The notes under the pieces are model-generated. The model did not search any database. It was given only the letters and a program-made list of their open reading frames with translations, and was not told the DNA's origin. From NCBI RefSeq assembly GCF_947387555.1, contig NZ_CANDNZ010000005.1, forward strand, positions 248,001 to 312,000: 64,000 nucleotides of DNA, given 5' to 3'. Below are positions 1 to 7,106 of this stretch, one piece after another (the first letter of the stretch is position 1; each line of letters opens with the position of its first letter). Origin of the DNA: Thalassomonas sp. RHCl1 (GTDB lineage Bacteria; Pseudomonadota; Gammaproteobacteria; Enterobacterales; Alteromonadaceae). The position numbers were made by a program, and so were the translations under genes.

Positions 1-1367
1 GTGATCTTATCGGCAGAGGTATGAATTTGTTTAACATCCGATGCCGCCTGATCGATATGTTTCGCCAGGTTGGCAAAGCGGCCCTTAAAGCGGCCAAAAT
101 CCTGCGACAACATGGAAAGATGCTGCTGGATCAGGTGAATTTGCTGCCTTGTGGCTTCATCTTTTAATACCGAACGCACGGTAGTTAAAATCGCCATCAA
201 GGTGGTCGGGGATGCCAGCCATACCCGTTTCTTATTGGCAAATTCCACCAGTTCACTTTGGTGGGCATGGATTTCGGCAAAAATCGCCTCCGCCGGAATA
301 AACATAATGGCGCCGTCGGAGGTTTCCCGGTCAATTAAATATTTGTCACTGATATCATTGATGTGTTTTTTAATATCGGCTTTAAACTGGCGCTCCGCCG
401 CTTTGCGCTCGAGCTCCCCCAGTTCGTTGTCCATCATCTTACGGTAGCTTTCCAGCGGGAATTTGGAATCTATCACCACATCCCCGGTCGGCGGCGGTAA
501 AAACAACACGCAATCGGCAATCTTGCCATTGGATAAAGTATGTTGCAGTGAAAAATGCTGCTCAGGCAATACATTCCTAATGAGTGCATTGAGCTGTACC
601 TCACCAAAAGCCCCACGCGAGCGTTTATCCGCCAGCACTTCCTGCAGGCTGACCACATTGGTAGATAATTCGGTAATTTTCTTCTGAGCATCATCGATTA
701 ACGCCAGCCTTTGCAAGATATCGTTAAAGGTCTTGGTGGTTTTATCAAAGCCGTCGCTTAAACGTTTTTCCACCTGGACACTGATATCAGCCAGGCGTTT
801 ATCGGTGGCGCCGGTCAGCTCATTCATTTTAACCGACATTTGTTCGCTGCTGCTCGCCAGGGTCTTAGACAACTCTTCGCGGTTTTCCCGGGTGGTTTTC
901 GTTAAATGCTCAATCAGCTGATCCACCGCTTTTAGCTGGTTGTGGTTAAACTGCTCTTTTTGCTCATTAAGCGACTGGGATAATTCCTGGAAAAACTGCC
1001 GGTTGCTGTATTCCTGTTTGCTGTTTTGCTCACTGATCTGGCGCAGCAGCTTAATGCGTAAATCGGCAATTTGCTGCTCAAAATACACTTTCACCTCTCC
1101 CAGTTGTTTCACCTGGTGCTGGTGCGAATACTGGAGTTGTTGCTGAAATTTATCAAAGGCTTTTTCCTGCGCCCGTCCCCATTGCGTCAGCTGGTTGTTT
1201 AAGGACTCGGTTCCATTTTCTTGCTGGCTTAACTGCTGCAACAAAGCAATTTGTGCAAGTTTTCGCCACAACAGCAAAAAAGCGATCAGAAAAAGACCAG
1301 CGAAAATAAGGAGAAAAATAAACAGGGGATGTTGAAAAAATGGCTCAGGTAAAAGGGAAGTTTCCAT
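1..1367 (-). CDS. rmuC: DNA recombination protein RmuC, 5' part (C-terminus outside window)
   Basis: The reverse strand is open from an ATG at 1367 down to the window edge, giving about 455 residues. The N-terminus is a single membrane-anchor segment (residues about 14-34, rich in F, L and I and followed by WRK). A long Gln/Glu/Lys-rich coiled coil follows to about residue 235. The conserved RmuC nuclease-like core comes next: RGAFGEVQL, LPEQHF, VVIDSKFPLESY, FIPAEAIFAEI, then SPTTLMAIL. RmuC is a membrane-anchored protein of the PD-(D/E)XK type that limits recombination at inverted repeats. The last residues seen (DVKQIHTSADKI) fall inside the core, so roughly the final tens of residues are missing. 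It has no visible operon partner here. Confidence 0.93.
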   Translation of the reverse strand, partial: METSLLPEPFFQHPLFIFLLIFAGLFLIAFLLLWRKLAQIALLQQLSQQENGTESLNNQLTQWGRAQEKAFDKFQQQLQYSHQHQVKQLGEVKVYFEQQIADLRIKLLRQISEQNSKQEYSNRQFFQELSQSLNEQKEQFNHNQLKAVDQLIEHLTKTTRENREELSKTLASSSEQMSVKMNELTGATDKRLADISVQVEKRLSDGFDKTTKTFNDILQRLALIDDAQKKITELSTNVVSLQEVLADKRSRGAFGEVQLNALIRNVLPEQHFSLQHTLSNGKIADCVLFLPPPTGDVVIDSKFPLESYRKMMDNELGELERKAAERQFKADIKKHINDISDKYLIDRETSDGAIMFIPAEAIFAEIHAHQSELVEFANKKRVWLASPTTLMAILTTVRSVLKDEATRQQIHLIQQHLSMLSQDFGRFKGRFANLAKHIDQAASDVKQIHTSADKI

Positions 1368-1522
1368 ATTAGGGCTTTATCACTGTTTTTATTTACAGTT
1401 ATTAAACCATATATAAGGCTAAGAGGTAACTCCTGTTTGCGATTTTCTTCCCGGTTTGAATAAGTATTGAATAAATAAATGAATTTATCTGATAACAGCT
1501 TTGTCCGGGCCAGAAAGATTTT

Positions 1523-1906
1523 TTAGCCCTCGGCAGATGCCTTAATCAACTGCTCTTTATAAATGCAATTACCCGCCAGCGTATCTTTAATCTCCTGTTT
1601 AAAAGCCTGTAACCTGGCTATTTTTTTATCTATTTCCACTTCTTTCTTTTTCAGATAATCATTCATTGCCTGCGGCGGCAGTTTTTTTGACAAAAACAGC
1701 CCCGCCAGCTCCTTGATTTCATTGAGGGTAAAGCCCAATTCCTTAGCGTGTTTGAGTAATTTCAACTGTTCGACATGGCCTTGAGAATAATCTTTATAAC
1801 CGTTGGCTTTACGTTTAATGTCCCCCAACAGACCGATTTTTTCATAAAACCGTATAGTGTCTTTGCTCATACCTGTGCTTTGGCACAATGCCCCTATTTG
1901 CATCAT
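1523..1906 (-). CDS. MerR-family transcriptional regulator
   Basis: This is a protein of about 127 residues. The N-terminus (MQIGALCQSTGMSKDTIRFY, then EKIGLLG) is the MerR winged helix-turn-helix, followed by the wing (NGYKDY) and a dimerisation helix with the family pattern LGFTLNEIKELAGL. Two consecutive ATGs (1906 and 1903) sit just after AGAGGA. The second has the better spacing, so the protein may begin one residue later. A longer frame exists upstream, but it would cross the operator and the divergent gene. The effector-binding tail holds only one Cys (GNCIYKE), unlike the paired-Cys loops of CueR or ZntR, so a metal ligand is not implied. It is divergent from the alpha/beta hydrolase at 1962 and very probably activates that gene. 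Confidence 0.9.
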   Translation of the reverse strand: MMQIGALCQSTGMSKDTIRFYEKIGLLGDIKRKANGYKDYSQGHVEQLKLLKHAKELGFTLNEIKELAGLFLSKKLPPQAMNDYLKKKEVEIDKKIARLQAFKQEIKDTLAGNCIYKEQLIKASAEG

Positions 1907-1912
1907 TTCCTC

Positions 1913-1944
1913 TTGACCGTGGAGTATAGTCCAGGGTTTATGAT
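1913..1944 (+). promoter_or_regulatory. MerR-type promoter with 20-bp spacer and 22-bp operator
   Basis: The -35 TTGACC (1913-1918) and -10 TATGAT (1939-1944) are separated by 20 bp, longer than the usual 17. The 22-bp dyad at 1916-1937 lies between them. Its half-sites read ACCGTGGAGT on the top strand and ACCCTGGACT on the bottom strand, around a central AT. Stretched spacers filled by such a dyad are the hallmark of promoters that MerR proteins activate by DNA distortion. The promoter points to the hydrolase at 1962, with GAGGTGA as its ribosome binding site. Confidence 0.85.
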
Positions 1945-1961
1945 AGGGAAGAGGTGAATTT

Positions 1962-2873
1962 ATGACAATCAAATTTAATGTAAAATGCAAGGATGGCCGG
2001 GTGCTGTCTGCCACTCAATATCTCCCGGCAACGGCTGCGAATAACCGCTTTATCATCATTAACTCGGCCCTGGGAATAAAGCAGGACTTTTACCGGGCAC
2101 TGGCACAATACCTGACCGAACACGGCTGCAGTGTTATCACCTGGGATCCCAGAGGCATAGGCGGTTCACAAAGTGAAAATATCAAAACCGACCCGGCGCA
2201 ATTAAGGGATTGGGGCAGTTTAGATCTTGATGCCCTACTGCATCATGTCACTGATAATCAATGGGCCCGCTGGCAGGATATCACCCTGATAGGCCACAGC
2301 GCCGGCGGTCATCTAACCGGCTTATGCCAGTCGCTTGATAAAATAAAACAGATCATCTTGATCAGCTCCGGCACCTGCAGCTGGAAATTATATCCCTTAA
2401 GCCAATGGCCAAAAATGTTGCTGACCTGGTATTTACTGCTACCTGCAGTGGTAAAAACCCTGAATTATCTTCCCGGCAAACTGGGTATAGGCCATGACTT
2501 GCCCAAAGGAATAGCCCTGGAATGGCGCAACTGGAGCACAAACCAGGAATATTTATTTTCAGATAAGACGCTAAAGCAAACCTATTATCATGAATATCAA
2601 GGAAGTATCCATGCAGTCGGCTTTACTGATGATGTCAGTTTTTCTCCCAGAAAAACCATAGAAGATCTAATAGCACGTTTTCCCAAGGCAAAAAAGCAAC
2701 TGCAGATATTTCATCCCAGTGAATTCAGGCAAAAGCACATTGGCCACTTTGGCTTTTTCAAACAGGATCAGCAACAGCTCTGGCAGCAAATCATTTTAGA
2801 GCAACTGCCCAAGGTGATAGCCGAAGGCAACATAACCGCGGATAACCATGAGCAGCAAAAAGACTCTGCTTAA
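1962..2873 (+). CDS. Alpha/beta hydrolase, MerR-controlled
   Basis: This 303-residue soluble protein has an alpha/beta-hydrolase fold. The nucleophile elbow is GHSAGG with Ser113. It is preceded by the oxyanion region (IIINSALGIKQDFY) and the strand-turn ITWDPRGIGGSQ. A late HIGHFGFF supplies the probable catalytic His. The layout resembles the predicted hydrolases of COG4757. There is no signal peptide, so it probably acts in the cytoplasm on a small ester or lipid. The substrate cannot be read from sequence. The ATG at 1962 follows GAGGTGA with good spacing. It is divergent from the MerR gene and driven by the distorted-spacer promoter just upstream, which points to an inducible detoxification role. 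Confidence 0.87.
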   Translation: MTIKFNVKCKDGRVLSATQYLPATAANNRFIIINSALGIKQDFYRALAQYLTEHGCSVITWDPRGIGGSQSENIKTDPAQLRDWGSLDLDALLHHVTDNQWARWQDITLIGHSAGGHLTGLCQSLDKIKQIILISSGTCSWKLYPLSQWPKMLLTWYLLLPAVVKTLNYLPGKLGIGHDLPKGIALEWRNWSTNQEYLFSDKTLKQTYYHEYQGSIHAVGFTDDVSFSPRKTIEDLIARFPKAKKQLQIFHPSEFRQKHIGHFGFFKQDQQQLWQQIILEQLPKVIAEGNITADNHEQQKDSA

Positions 2874-2925
2874 CGCATCTTTTTCTAAGCTGCTGCTATC
2901 GAGCAAACAGCAGCTTAACTCCTGG

Positions 2926-3261
2926 TTAGCGTGCTATGGTGCTCACCTGTTCAAACTCACCACCGATGCCGCAGTTACCTTCGCCGTTTACGCCAATATT
3001 AATGCCATCACGTTTGGACTCAAGCGCCGTCTGGTACATGATTTGTGCGGTAGCTTTAGTGTTAAAGTCAATAACAAAGTTCAGGGTTTGGCCGTTACAG
3101 CTTTCATCCCTGATATCGATACCGTTAGTGGTATCCAGTTGAAACGTCACCCTGTCGCCTTCGGTAATTAATTCGCTTACCTTACCGTACTGGTAACTTC
3201 CCGCCATTGCGGCAGAAGATAAAGACATAGCACAAAGCATAATAACTGACTTGAGTTTCAT
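2926..3261 (-). CDS. Small secreted protein of unknown function
   Basis: The protein is 111 residues with a clear signal peptide (MKLKSVIMLCAMSLSSAAMA, cut before GSYQ), so it is exported to the periplasm. The mature part is about 90 residues, beta-rich, with two cysteines (DESCNG and GNCGIG) that could form a disulfide. I do not recognise a named family. Similar small 'GTV/GKV...GDRV' periplasmic proteins are common in Vibrio and Alteromonadales, from memory. AAGGATG lies at the right distance before the ATG. It converges on the hydrolase gene and appears to be a single-gene unit. Confidence 0.72.
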   Translation of the reverse strand: MKLKSVIMLCAMSLSSAAMAGSYQYGKVSELITEGDRVTFQLDTTNGIDIRDESCNGQTLNFVIDFNTKATAQIMYQTALESKRDGINIGVNGEGNCGIGGEFEQVSTIAR

Positions 3262-3504
3262 TAATACATCCTTCTTTTTATAAGTAAATAGAGCTTACGG
3301 GCTCAGCCATGATTATATTGAGTTTATTGAGCAGCCGCAAACTAGCTTATTGATATAGCGAGGGTTTTGATAAAAAGCAGATCAGTTTTGCTCTCTTAGG
3401 ACCGATAAAGATCAACTGAAGTGAGATAAAAGCAGCTCTGGCAGCACAGTAATAGCAACAACTGCGAATAGAGCAAATTTACCCACACAGTTTGGAGAGT
3501 CGTG

Positions 3505-4212
3505 ATGAAGCTAAACCAACGTATTGCTTTAGGGGCGATAGGCGGCATTACCCCCTACCTGGTGACTTTGCTGTCAATTGATTTTAAAACAGCCGTAGTC
3601 AACTATGAAATTCTCGATTGGGTAGGTCTTATTGTCAGGTGTATCATACTGATTTTCCTGGGAGCTTTTGTTGCCTACCTGCATAAAACCGAAAACGAAC
3701 CCTTTAAAGTTTTCCAACTGGGATTGGCGGCGCCGGCTTTATTGGCAACCTTTATCAATGGCGGCATCGGTAGCAATGAAAGCCTCCCCGTATCCCCGCT
3801 GGCAAATCAATACTCAATCTCTATTTTCCCGCAAGCTTTTGCCGCCAACCCCTCAGCGGAAAGCACCAAGAAAAAACAATATCAAAATGAGCAGATGCTA
3901 AAAGAGCCCAAGATCAGCGGCTGGTCACGGTTTCTAAGGGGAGTTGCCGGAACAAAGCTGCAAACGTCGCAGCAGAACAGCTACTTTGTTATTGTTGGCT
4001 CACACAATAGCTACAAACAGGCAAAAGCACAGGCCAAAAGCCTGGAAAAGAAAAATTATAAGGCCAAAGTATATAACCCCCAGGGCTTTGCTAAACCTTA
4101 TGCCGTGGCCATTGCCAGTAATATCTCTAAAAAAGAAGCTTTGCAGCTCAGGAACAAAGCTATCGCTGATGGTTTAACAGCAGAGAGTTATATTTGGTCA
4201 TACGGCAAATAA
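3505..4212 (+). CDS. SPOR-domain membrane protein
   Basis: This protein is about 235 residues. The N-terminal third holds three hydrophobic segments (around residues 9-28, 38-58 and 66-84). A polar linker follows, then a C-terminal SPOR domain (residues about 155-235): YFVIVGSHNSYKQAKAQAK, then YKAKVYNPQGFAKPYAVAI, then the Lys/Ala-rich final helix ending in SYIWSYGK. SPOR domains bind septal or denuded peptidoglycan, so this is probably an envelope protein linked to cell division or damage. A GTG at 3502 is in frame, but GGAGAG is spaced for the ATG at 3505. It converges on the gene at 4235. Confidence 0.8.
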   Translation: MKLNQRIALGAIGGITPYLVTLLSIDFKTAVVNYEILDWVGLIVRCIILIFLGAFVAYLHKTENEPFKVFQLGLAAPALLATFINGGIGSNESLPVSPLANQYSISIFPQAFAANPSAESTKKKQYQNEQMLKEPKISGWSRFLRGVAGTKLQTSQQNSYFVIVGSHNSYKQAKAQAKSLEKKNYKAKVYNPQGFAKPYAVAIASNISKKEALQLRNKAIADGLTAESYIWSYGK

Positions 4213-4234
4213 GGCTCATAGCCTGAACTTACTA

Positions 4235-4804
4235 TCAAGGATTGTTTATGGAAACGCCCTGAAGCTTGCCATGCCCGGTTTGCCGGTCATAATCTTCATC
4301 CTGGCGATGATGGCTATTGATTATTGCTGTTATTGCCTTATTGACGGCAGTATCGAGTGCCTGGCAATGGCTAAAGCCATTAAAATTTAATAACGCCTGT
4401 TCAACCGCTGTTGCCGCCTGAATGCCTATTTTTGTATGGCCCTGCTCATGATTAAGCAAGGCTTGATAATAACTGTCGAAGGCATCCCTTACTTTTGGCT
4501 TAACGCTGAACTCAGGCGCAATTGCCGGCATGGTATAAAGGACTTTCAAGGTGATTTCATTCTTTGTTATATGGCAAAGGTCATCACTTTTTTTTCGGTA
4601 ATATTGCCATGCAACCTGCCATAAGGTGCGTCCGTCAAATCTGCTGCCTTGGTTGATGAGCGGAGTTCTTTGTTTAATTTCGCTGCGAATGTCTTCCTTT
4701 GATACAGGATAAATATCGTAAAATTCAAAGCGCTCCTCTATTGCCGGCTTTGCCTGGACAACATTTACAAAAAGCCAAAAAAGCAACATAAACCTGACGT
4801 TCAA
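4235..4804 (-). CDS. DUF922-type secreted Zn-dependent protease-like protein
   Basis: The 189-residue protein has a signal peptide (MNVRFMLLFWLFVNVVQA). The mature region carries HEQGH at residues 119-123, an HExxH zinc motif, in the context YQALLNHEQGHTKIG. This is typical of the DUF922 family of predicted secreted metalloproteases. Two cysteines (LCHIT and SHCQAL) could pair. The C-terminal 30 residues are polar and rich in His, Arg and Asp and look disordered. It lies just upstream of and convergent with the SPOR gene, and about 24 bp downstream of the small membrane protein gene, with which it may be co-transcribed. Confidence 0.8.
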   Translation of the reverse strand: MNVRFMLLFWLFVNVVQAKPAIEERFEFYDIYPVSKEDIRSEIKQRTPLINQGSRFDGRTLWQVAWQYYRKKSDDLCHITKNEITLKVLYTMPAIAPEFSVKPKVRDAFDSYYQALLNHEQGHTKIGIQAATAVEQALLNFNGFSHCQALDTAVNKAITAIINSHHRQDEDYDRQTGHGKLQGVSINNP

Positions 4805-4828
4805 ATTAATCCCTTTGATATTGGTGGG

Positions 4829-5209
4829 CTAAAAACCCGGGTTGGCAACATAAACTAAAAACAACCCGAAAATAAAAGCCCCGACACCGGCCCCCCTGAA
4901 GACAGGTCTAAATTTTTTTGCCGACCAGACGGCGAAATTACGATGTTTCTCTGAGCCATAAATAACCAAGCCAAAAGCAACCGCGATAAGTAAAGTGCCC
5001 AGGCCAAGTATTAACTTTGGATATAAGCTTACCTGGTGATAACTTATCAAAAAACCTCCACCAACCAGTCGGCTAATCACTTCGAACCAGTGAAAATAAG
5101 GCTTTTGGCTAAACTTTACAATGCCGTCAGACCAATACTGGGGGCTGGCAACCATCACGCTACTTAACAACATCAATAACAAGCCAAATCCCGCGATAAA
5201 GTACATCAA
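4829..5209 (-). CDS. Small integral membrane protein, unrecognised
   Basis: This 126-residue protein has three clear membrane segments: residues about 3-22, a pair around 48-62 and 66-84, and 103-121. A short basic loop (SEKHRNFAVWSAKKFR) lies before the last segment. No catalytic motif is visible and I do not recognise the family. Two ATGs open the gene (MMYF); either could be used. It is followed on the same strand by the DUF922 gene after only 24 bp, so the two are probably one transcript. Confidence 0.62.
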   Translation of the reverse strand: MMYFIAGFGLLLMLLSSVMVASPQYWSDGIVKFSQKPYFHWFEVISRLVGGGFLISYHQVSLYPKLILGLGTLLIAVAFGLVIYGSEKHRNFAVWSAKKFRPVFRGAGVGAFIFGLFLVYVANPGF

Positions 5210-5350
5210 TGACTCCCAAGCTCGCAGCGCAAAACGCTAAGTTACACCTTAGTAACCTAAAAGCCTATAGTTTTTCTGCTATTTGAACTATCTGCCTGGT
5301 ATTATTGCCATGTTAAATTGCCCGAGCATAAAACACCTCCCGAAGTTCAA

Positions 5351-5377
5351 GCTTTTTAAAACACGGCTTCCTCCGTG
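5351..5377 (-). terminator. Probable terminator of the metal-efflux operon
   Basis: Read on the minus strand, downstream of the DUF6488 stop, the stem CACGG/CCGTG with a six-base loop is followed by TTTT then AAAAAG. The stem is short, so strength is uncertain. The position at the operon end fits. Confidence 0.45.
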
Positions 5378-5408
5378 AAACCGCGCGGTTTAGCCAAACT
5401 CAAAGGTA

Positions 5409-5768
5409 TTAATGGGCATGACCATGGTCTGATTTAAAATTCGCAGGCTCAGCCACTTCCATCACTTGTCCCTGCTTGCTAATGGTAAAATACAGGGTCT
5501 GATGGGACTCGGTATTGACCCCTTTGATAATGTAAACGTCGCCGCTTTGTTCAAGTAAGGTAAAATTCTCTTTTGTAACCTTATTCCATGACTTATCTAT
5601 TTTGCCAACAGCCATACCGTGATCTTTAAAGGTCAGCATTTTGGCCGAGGTTTGCGCAATGGTAACCGCTTTGTCTGCGCTTACCTGACCATGTCCGCCG
5701 GTATGGGCAAAGACAGAGCCTGAAATGGAAATTGTAGCGATGAGTATTAACTTTAATAACATTTTCAC
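5409..5768 (-). CDS. DUF6488-family periplasmic protein, last gene of RND operon
   Basis: The 119-residue protein begins with a signal peptide (MKMLLKLILIATISISGSVFA) and has a His-rich start (HTGGHG) and end (KSDHGHAH). The mature body (SADKAVTIAQTSAKMLTFKD, SWNKVTKENFTLLE, LYFTISKQGQVMEVAEP) matches what I recall of DUF6488. That family is repeatedly found beside CzcA/HupE clusters in marine bacteria. The His ends suggest metal binding in the periplasm, possibly as a chaperone or buffer for the pump; that role is inferred. It lies 45 bp after the anchor gene on the same strand. Confidence 0.75.
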   Translation of the reverse strand: MKMLLKLILIATISISGSVFAHTGGHGQVSADKAVTIAQTSAKMLTFKDHGMAVGKIDKSWNKVTKENFTLLEQSGDVYIIKGVNTESHQTLYFTISKQGQVMEVAEPANFKSDHGHAH

Positions 5769-5813
5769 TGGTTTATCCTTATAAATGGTGTCGTTAATTT
5801 TTGTTAGTGAAGT

Positions 5814-6341
5814 TTATTTCAGCCCTTCAATGACATAATCGCCATCGAAAAGCAGTTGAATTTGCATGTCTTTTGAAGAAGTGTTTTTCCAGTACCAGCC
5901 ATGGGAGCCGTCAAAGGGTGCGGTAAAACTGCCCTTCATTTCAGGCAAAGTAGCAATGGCATAACTTTCAAAGTATCCGCTGGTATCCCCGGCGGGTTCA
6001 CCGTGAAGGTCGACATAAACCTCACCGCCGTCAGTCAGCCATTCATAATTCACCTTCTTGAACTGCTTCACCGACAATTTGTACTCTATGCCCTTACCCG
6101 CAGGTACAGTCAACACCACAGAGTTTTGTTCACCCGGGGCCTTTTCACTTGAACCTTGCGCGCCGGTATTGGCAGCAGCCTGGTTATCATTAAAAACCGT
6201 CAGGCCAAGCTGCTTGCCGACACCGGTCGGGTCCAGGTTGTATTCTGCGGGTAAAATAAAGAATACAAGGGCAAGTATGGCGGTGCTAAAGGCGATAACT
6301 GACGCTTTAATAAGGGAGCGGCTTTCTTGATTTGATTCCAT
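5814..6341 (-). CDS. Single-span 'transmembrane anchor protein' of the metal operon
   Basis: This 175-residue protein has one N-terminal membrane span (residues about 12-30, SVIAFSTAILALVFFILPAE), then the conserved YNLDPTGVGKQLGL, a low-complexity Ala/Gly/Ser linker, and a periplasmic beta-rich domain (YKLSVKQFKKVNYEWLTDGG, VYVDLHGEP, GSHGWYWKN). Proteins with this PAEYxxDPTGxGxxLGL signature are annotated as transmembrane anchor proteins next to CzcA-like pumps. No function is proven. It lies between hupE and the DUF6488 gene in the same operon. Confidence 0.75.
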   Translation of the reverse strand: MESNQESRSLIKASVIAFSTAILALVFFILPAEYNLDPTGVGKQLGLTVFNDNQAAANTGAQGSSEKAPGEQNSVVLTVPAGKGIEYKLSVKQFKKVNYEWLTDGGEVYVDLHGEPAGDTSGYFESYAIATLPEMKGSFTAPFDGSHGWYWKNTSSKDMQIQLLFDGDYVIEGLK

Positions 6342-6354
6342 AAATAAATATCTC

Positions 6355-6396
6355 TTAGTTTTTGGTTACTGATTTTTCGTTGTTAGTTTTTGGTTA
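6355..6396. repeat. 14-bp direct repeat between hupE and anchor gene
   Basis: TTAGTTTTTGGTTA occurs exactly twice (6355-6368 and 6383-6396) with a 28-bp period in the 66-bp gap between two operon genes. Slippage or an RNA processing site are both possible. Confidence 0.6.
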
Positions 6397-6407
6397 TAAA
6401 GGGGTAA

Positions 6408-7106
6408 TTAGTTAATGAAGTATCCGGTTAACTGCATACCGACCAGCATAAAGCCGGCGCTCATCAAGGCGGTGTTGGTGGTTTTGGCAAACCTGTTGAA
6501 GCTTTCGTGCTTGCGCCAGTAATTGATGGTCAACAAAATAAACAGCAACGCCATAAACTGCCCCAGTTCCACGCCAACGTTGAATGCCAGCAGGTTGGCC
6601 ACCAGGCCTTCCCCCGGCAGCTGAAATTCCTGAATCTTGGTTGCCAAACCAAATCCGTGGAATAAACCGAAAATAAGCACCGCCGCTTTGGGATTAGGTT
6701 GTTTGCCAAAAAAGTGTTTAAAGCCGCCTAAATTATCAAAGCCTTTATAAACCACCGACAAACCAATAATGGCATCTATCAGATAGGCATTAATCTGGAC
6801 ATTGGCGAGTACGCCGGTCATCAGGGTGACACTGTGGCCGATAGTGAACATACTGACATAAAGTAAAACGTCCCGACTGCGGTGAAGGAAAAATAATACC
6901 CCCACCAGGAAAAGCAGATGATCATATCCGGTCACCATATGTTTCGCGCCGATATACATGAAGGGAATGATCTGTACACCTGAGTTCGTTTCTAAAAAAT
7001 TACGGGTACTGCTATCCACCCCGTGGGCAAAGGCTTCTATTGAAGCCATTGCCATCAGCAGCATTAACGGATACAGCAAATAGCTGAGTTTAAATTTTAC
7101 TGACAT
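6408..7106 (-). CDS. HupE/UreJ-family membrane protein
   Basis: The 232-residue protein has a signal-like first segment ending at AFAHGVDS and about six membrane spans. Family motifs are present: GYDHLLFLVGVLFFL, FTIGHSVTL, FGLFHGFGLA and FNVGVELGQF, with the conserved His and Asp placed as in HupE/UreJ. The family is linked to nickel or cobalt handling. In this setting it probably assists the RND efflux system with metal movement across the inner membrane (inferred). Its ATG directly abuts the czcA stop (7106/7107), so translation is likely coupled. Confidence 0.85.
   Translation of the reverse strand: MSVKFKLSYLLYPLMLLMAMASIEAFAHGVDSSTRNFLETNSGVQIIPFMYIGAKHMVTGYDHLLFLVGVLFFLHRSRDVLLYVSMFTIGHSVTLMTGVLANVQINAYLIDAIIGLSVVYKGFDNLGGFKHFFGKQPNPKAAVLIFGLFHGFGLATKIQEFQLPGEGLVANLLAFNVGVELGQFMALLFILLTINYWRKHESFNRFAKTTNTALMSAGFMLVGMQLTGYFIN

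Noticed and set aside
2848-3171. 107-residue plus-strand frame overlapping the small secreted protein
   Set aside because: The reverse strand has a signal peptide, a ribosome site and paired cysteines. The plus frame has none of these.
5378-5391. AAACCGCGCGGTTT near the end of the metal operon as a fifth BlaI-type operator
   Set aside because: The arms share AAACC/GGTTT but the centre is 4 bp instead of 11, and it lies after the operon rather than in a promoter.
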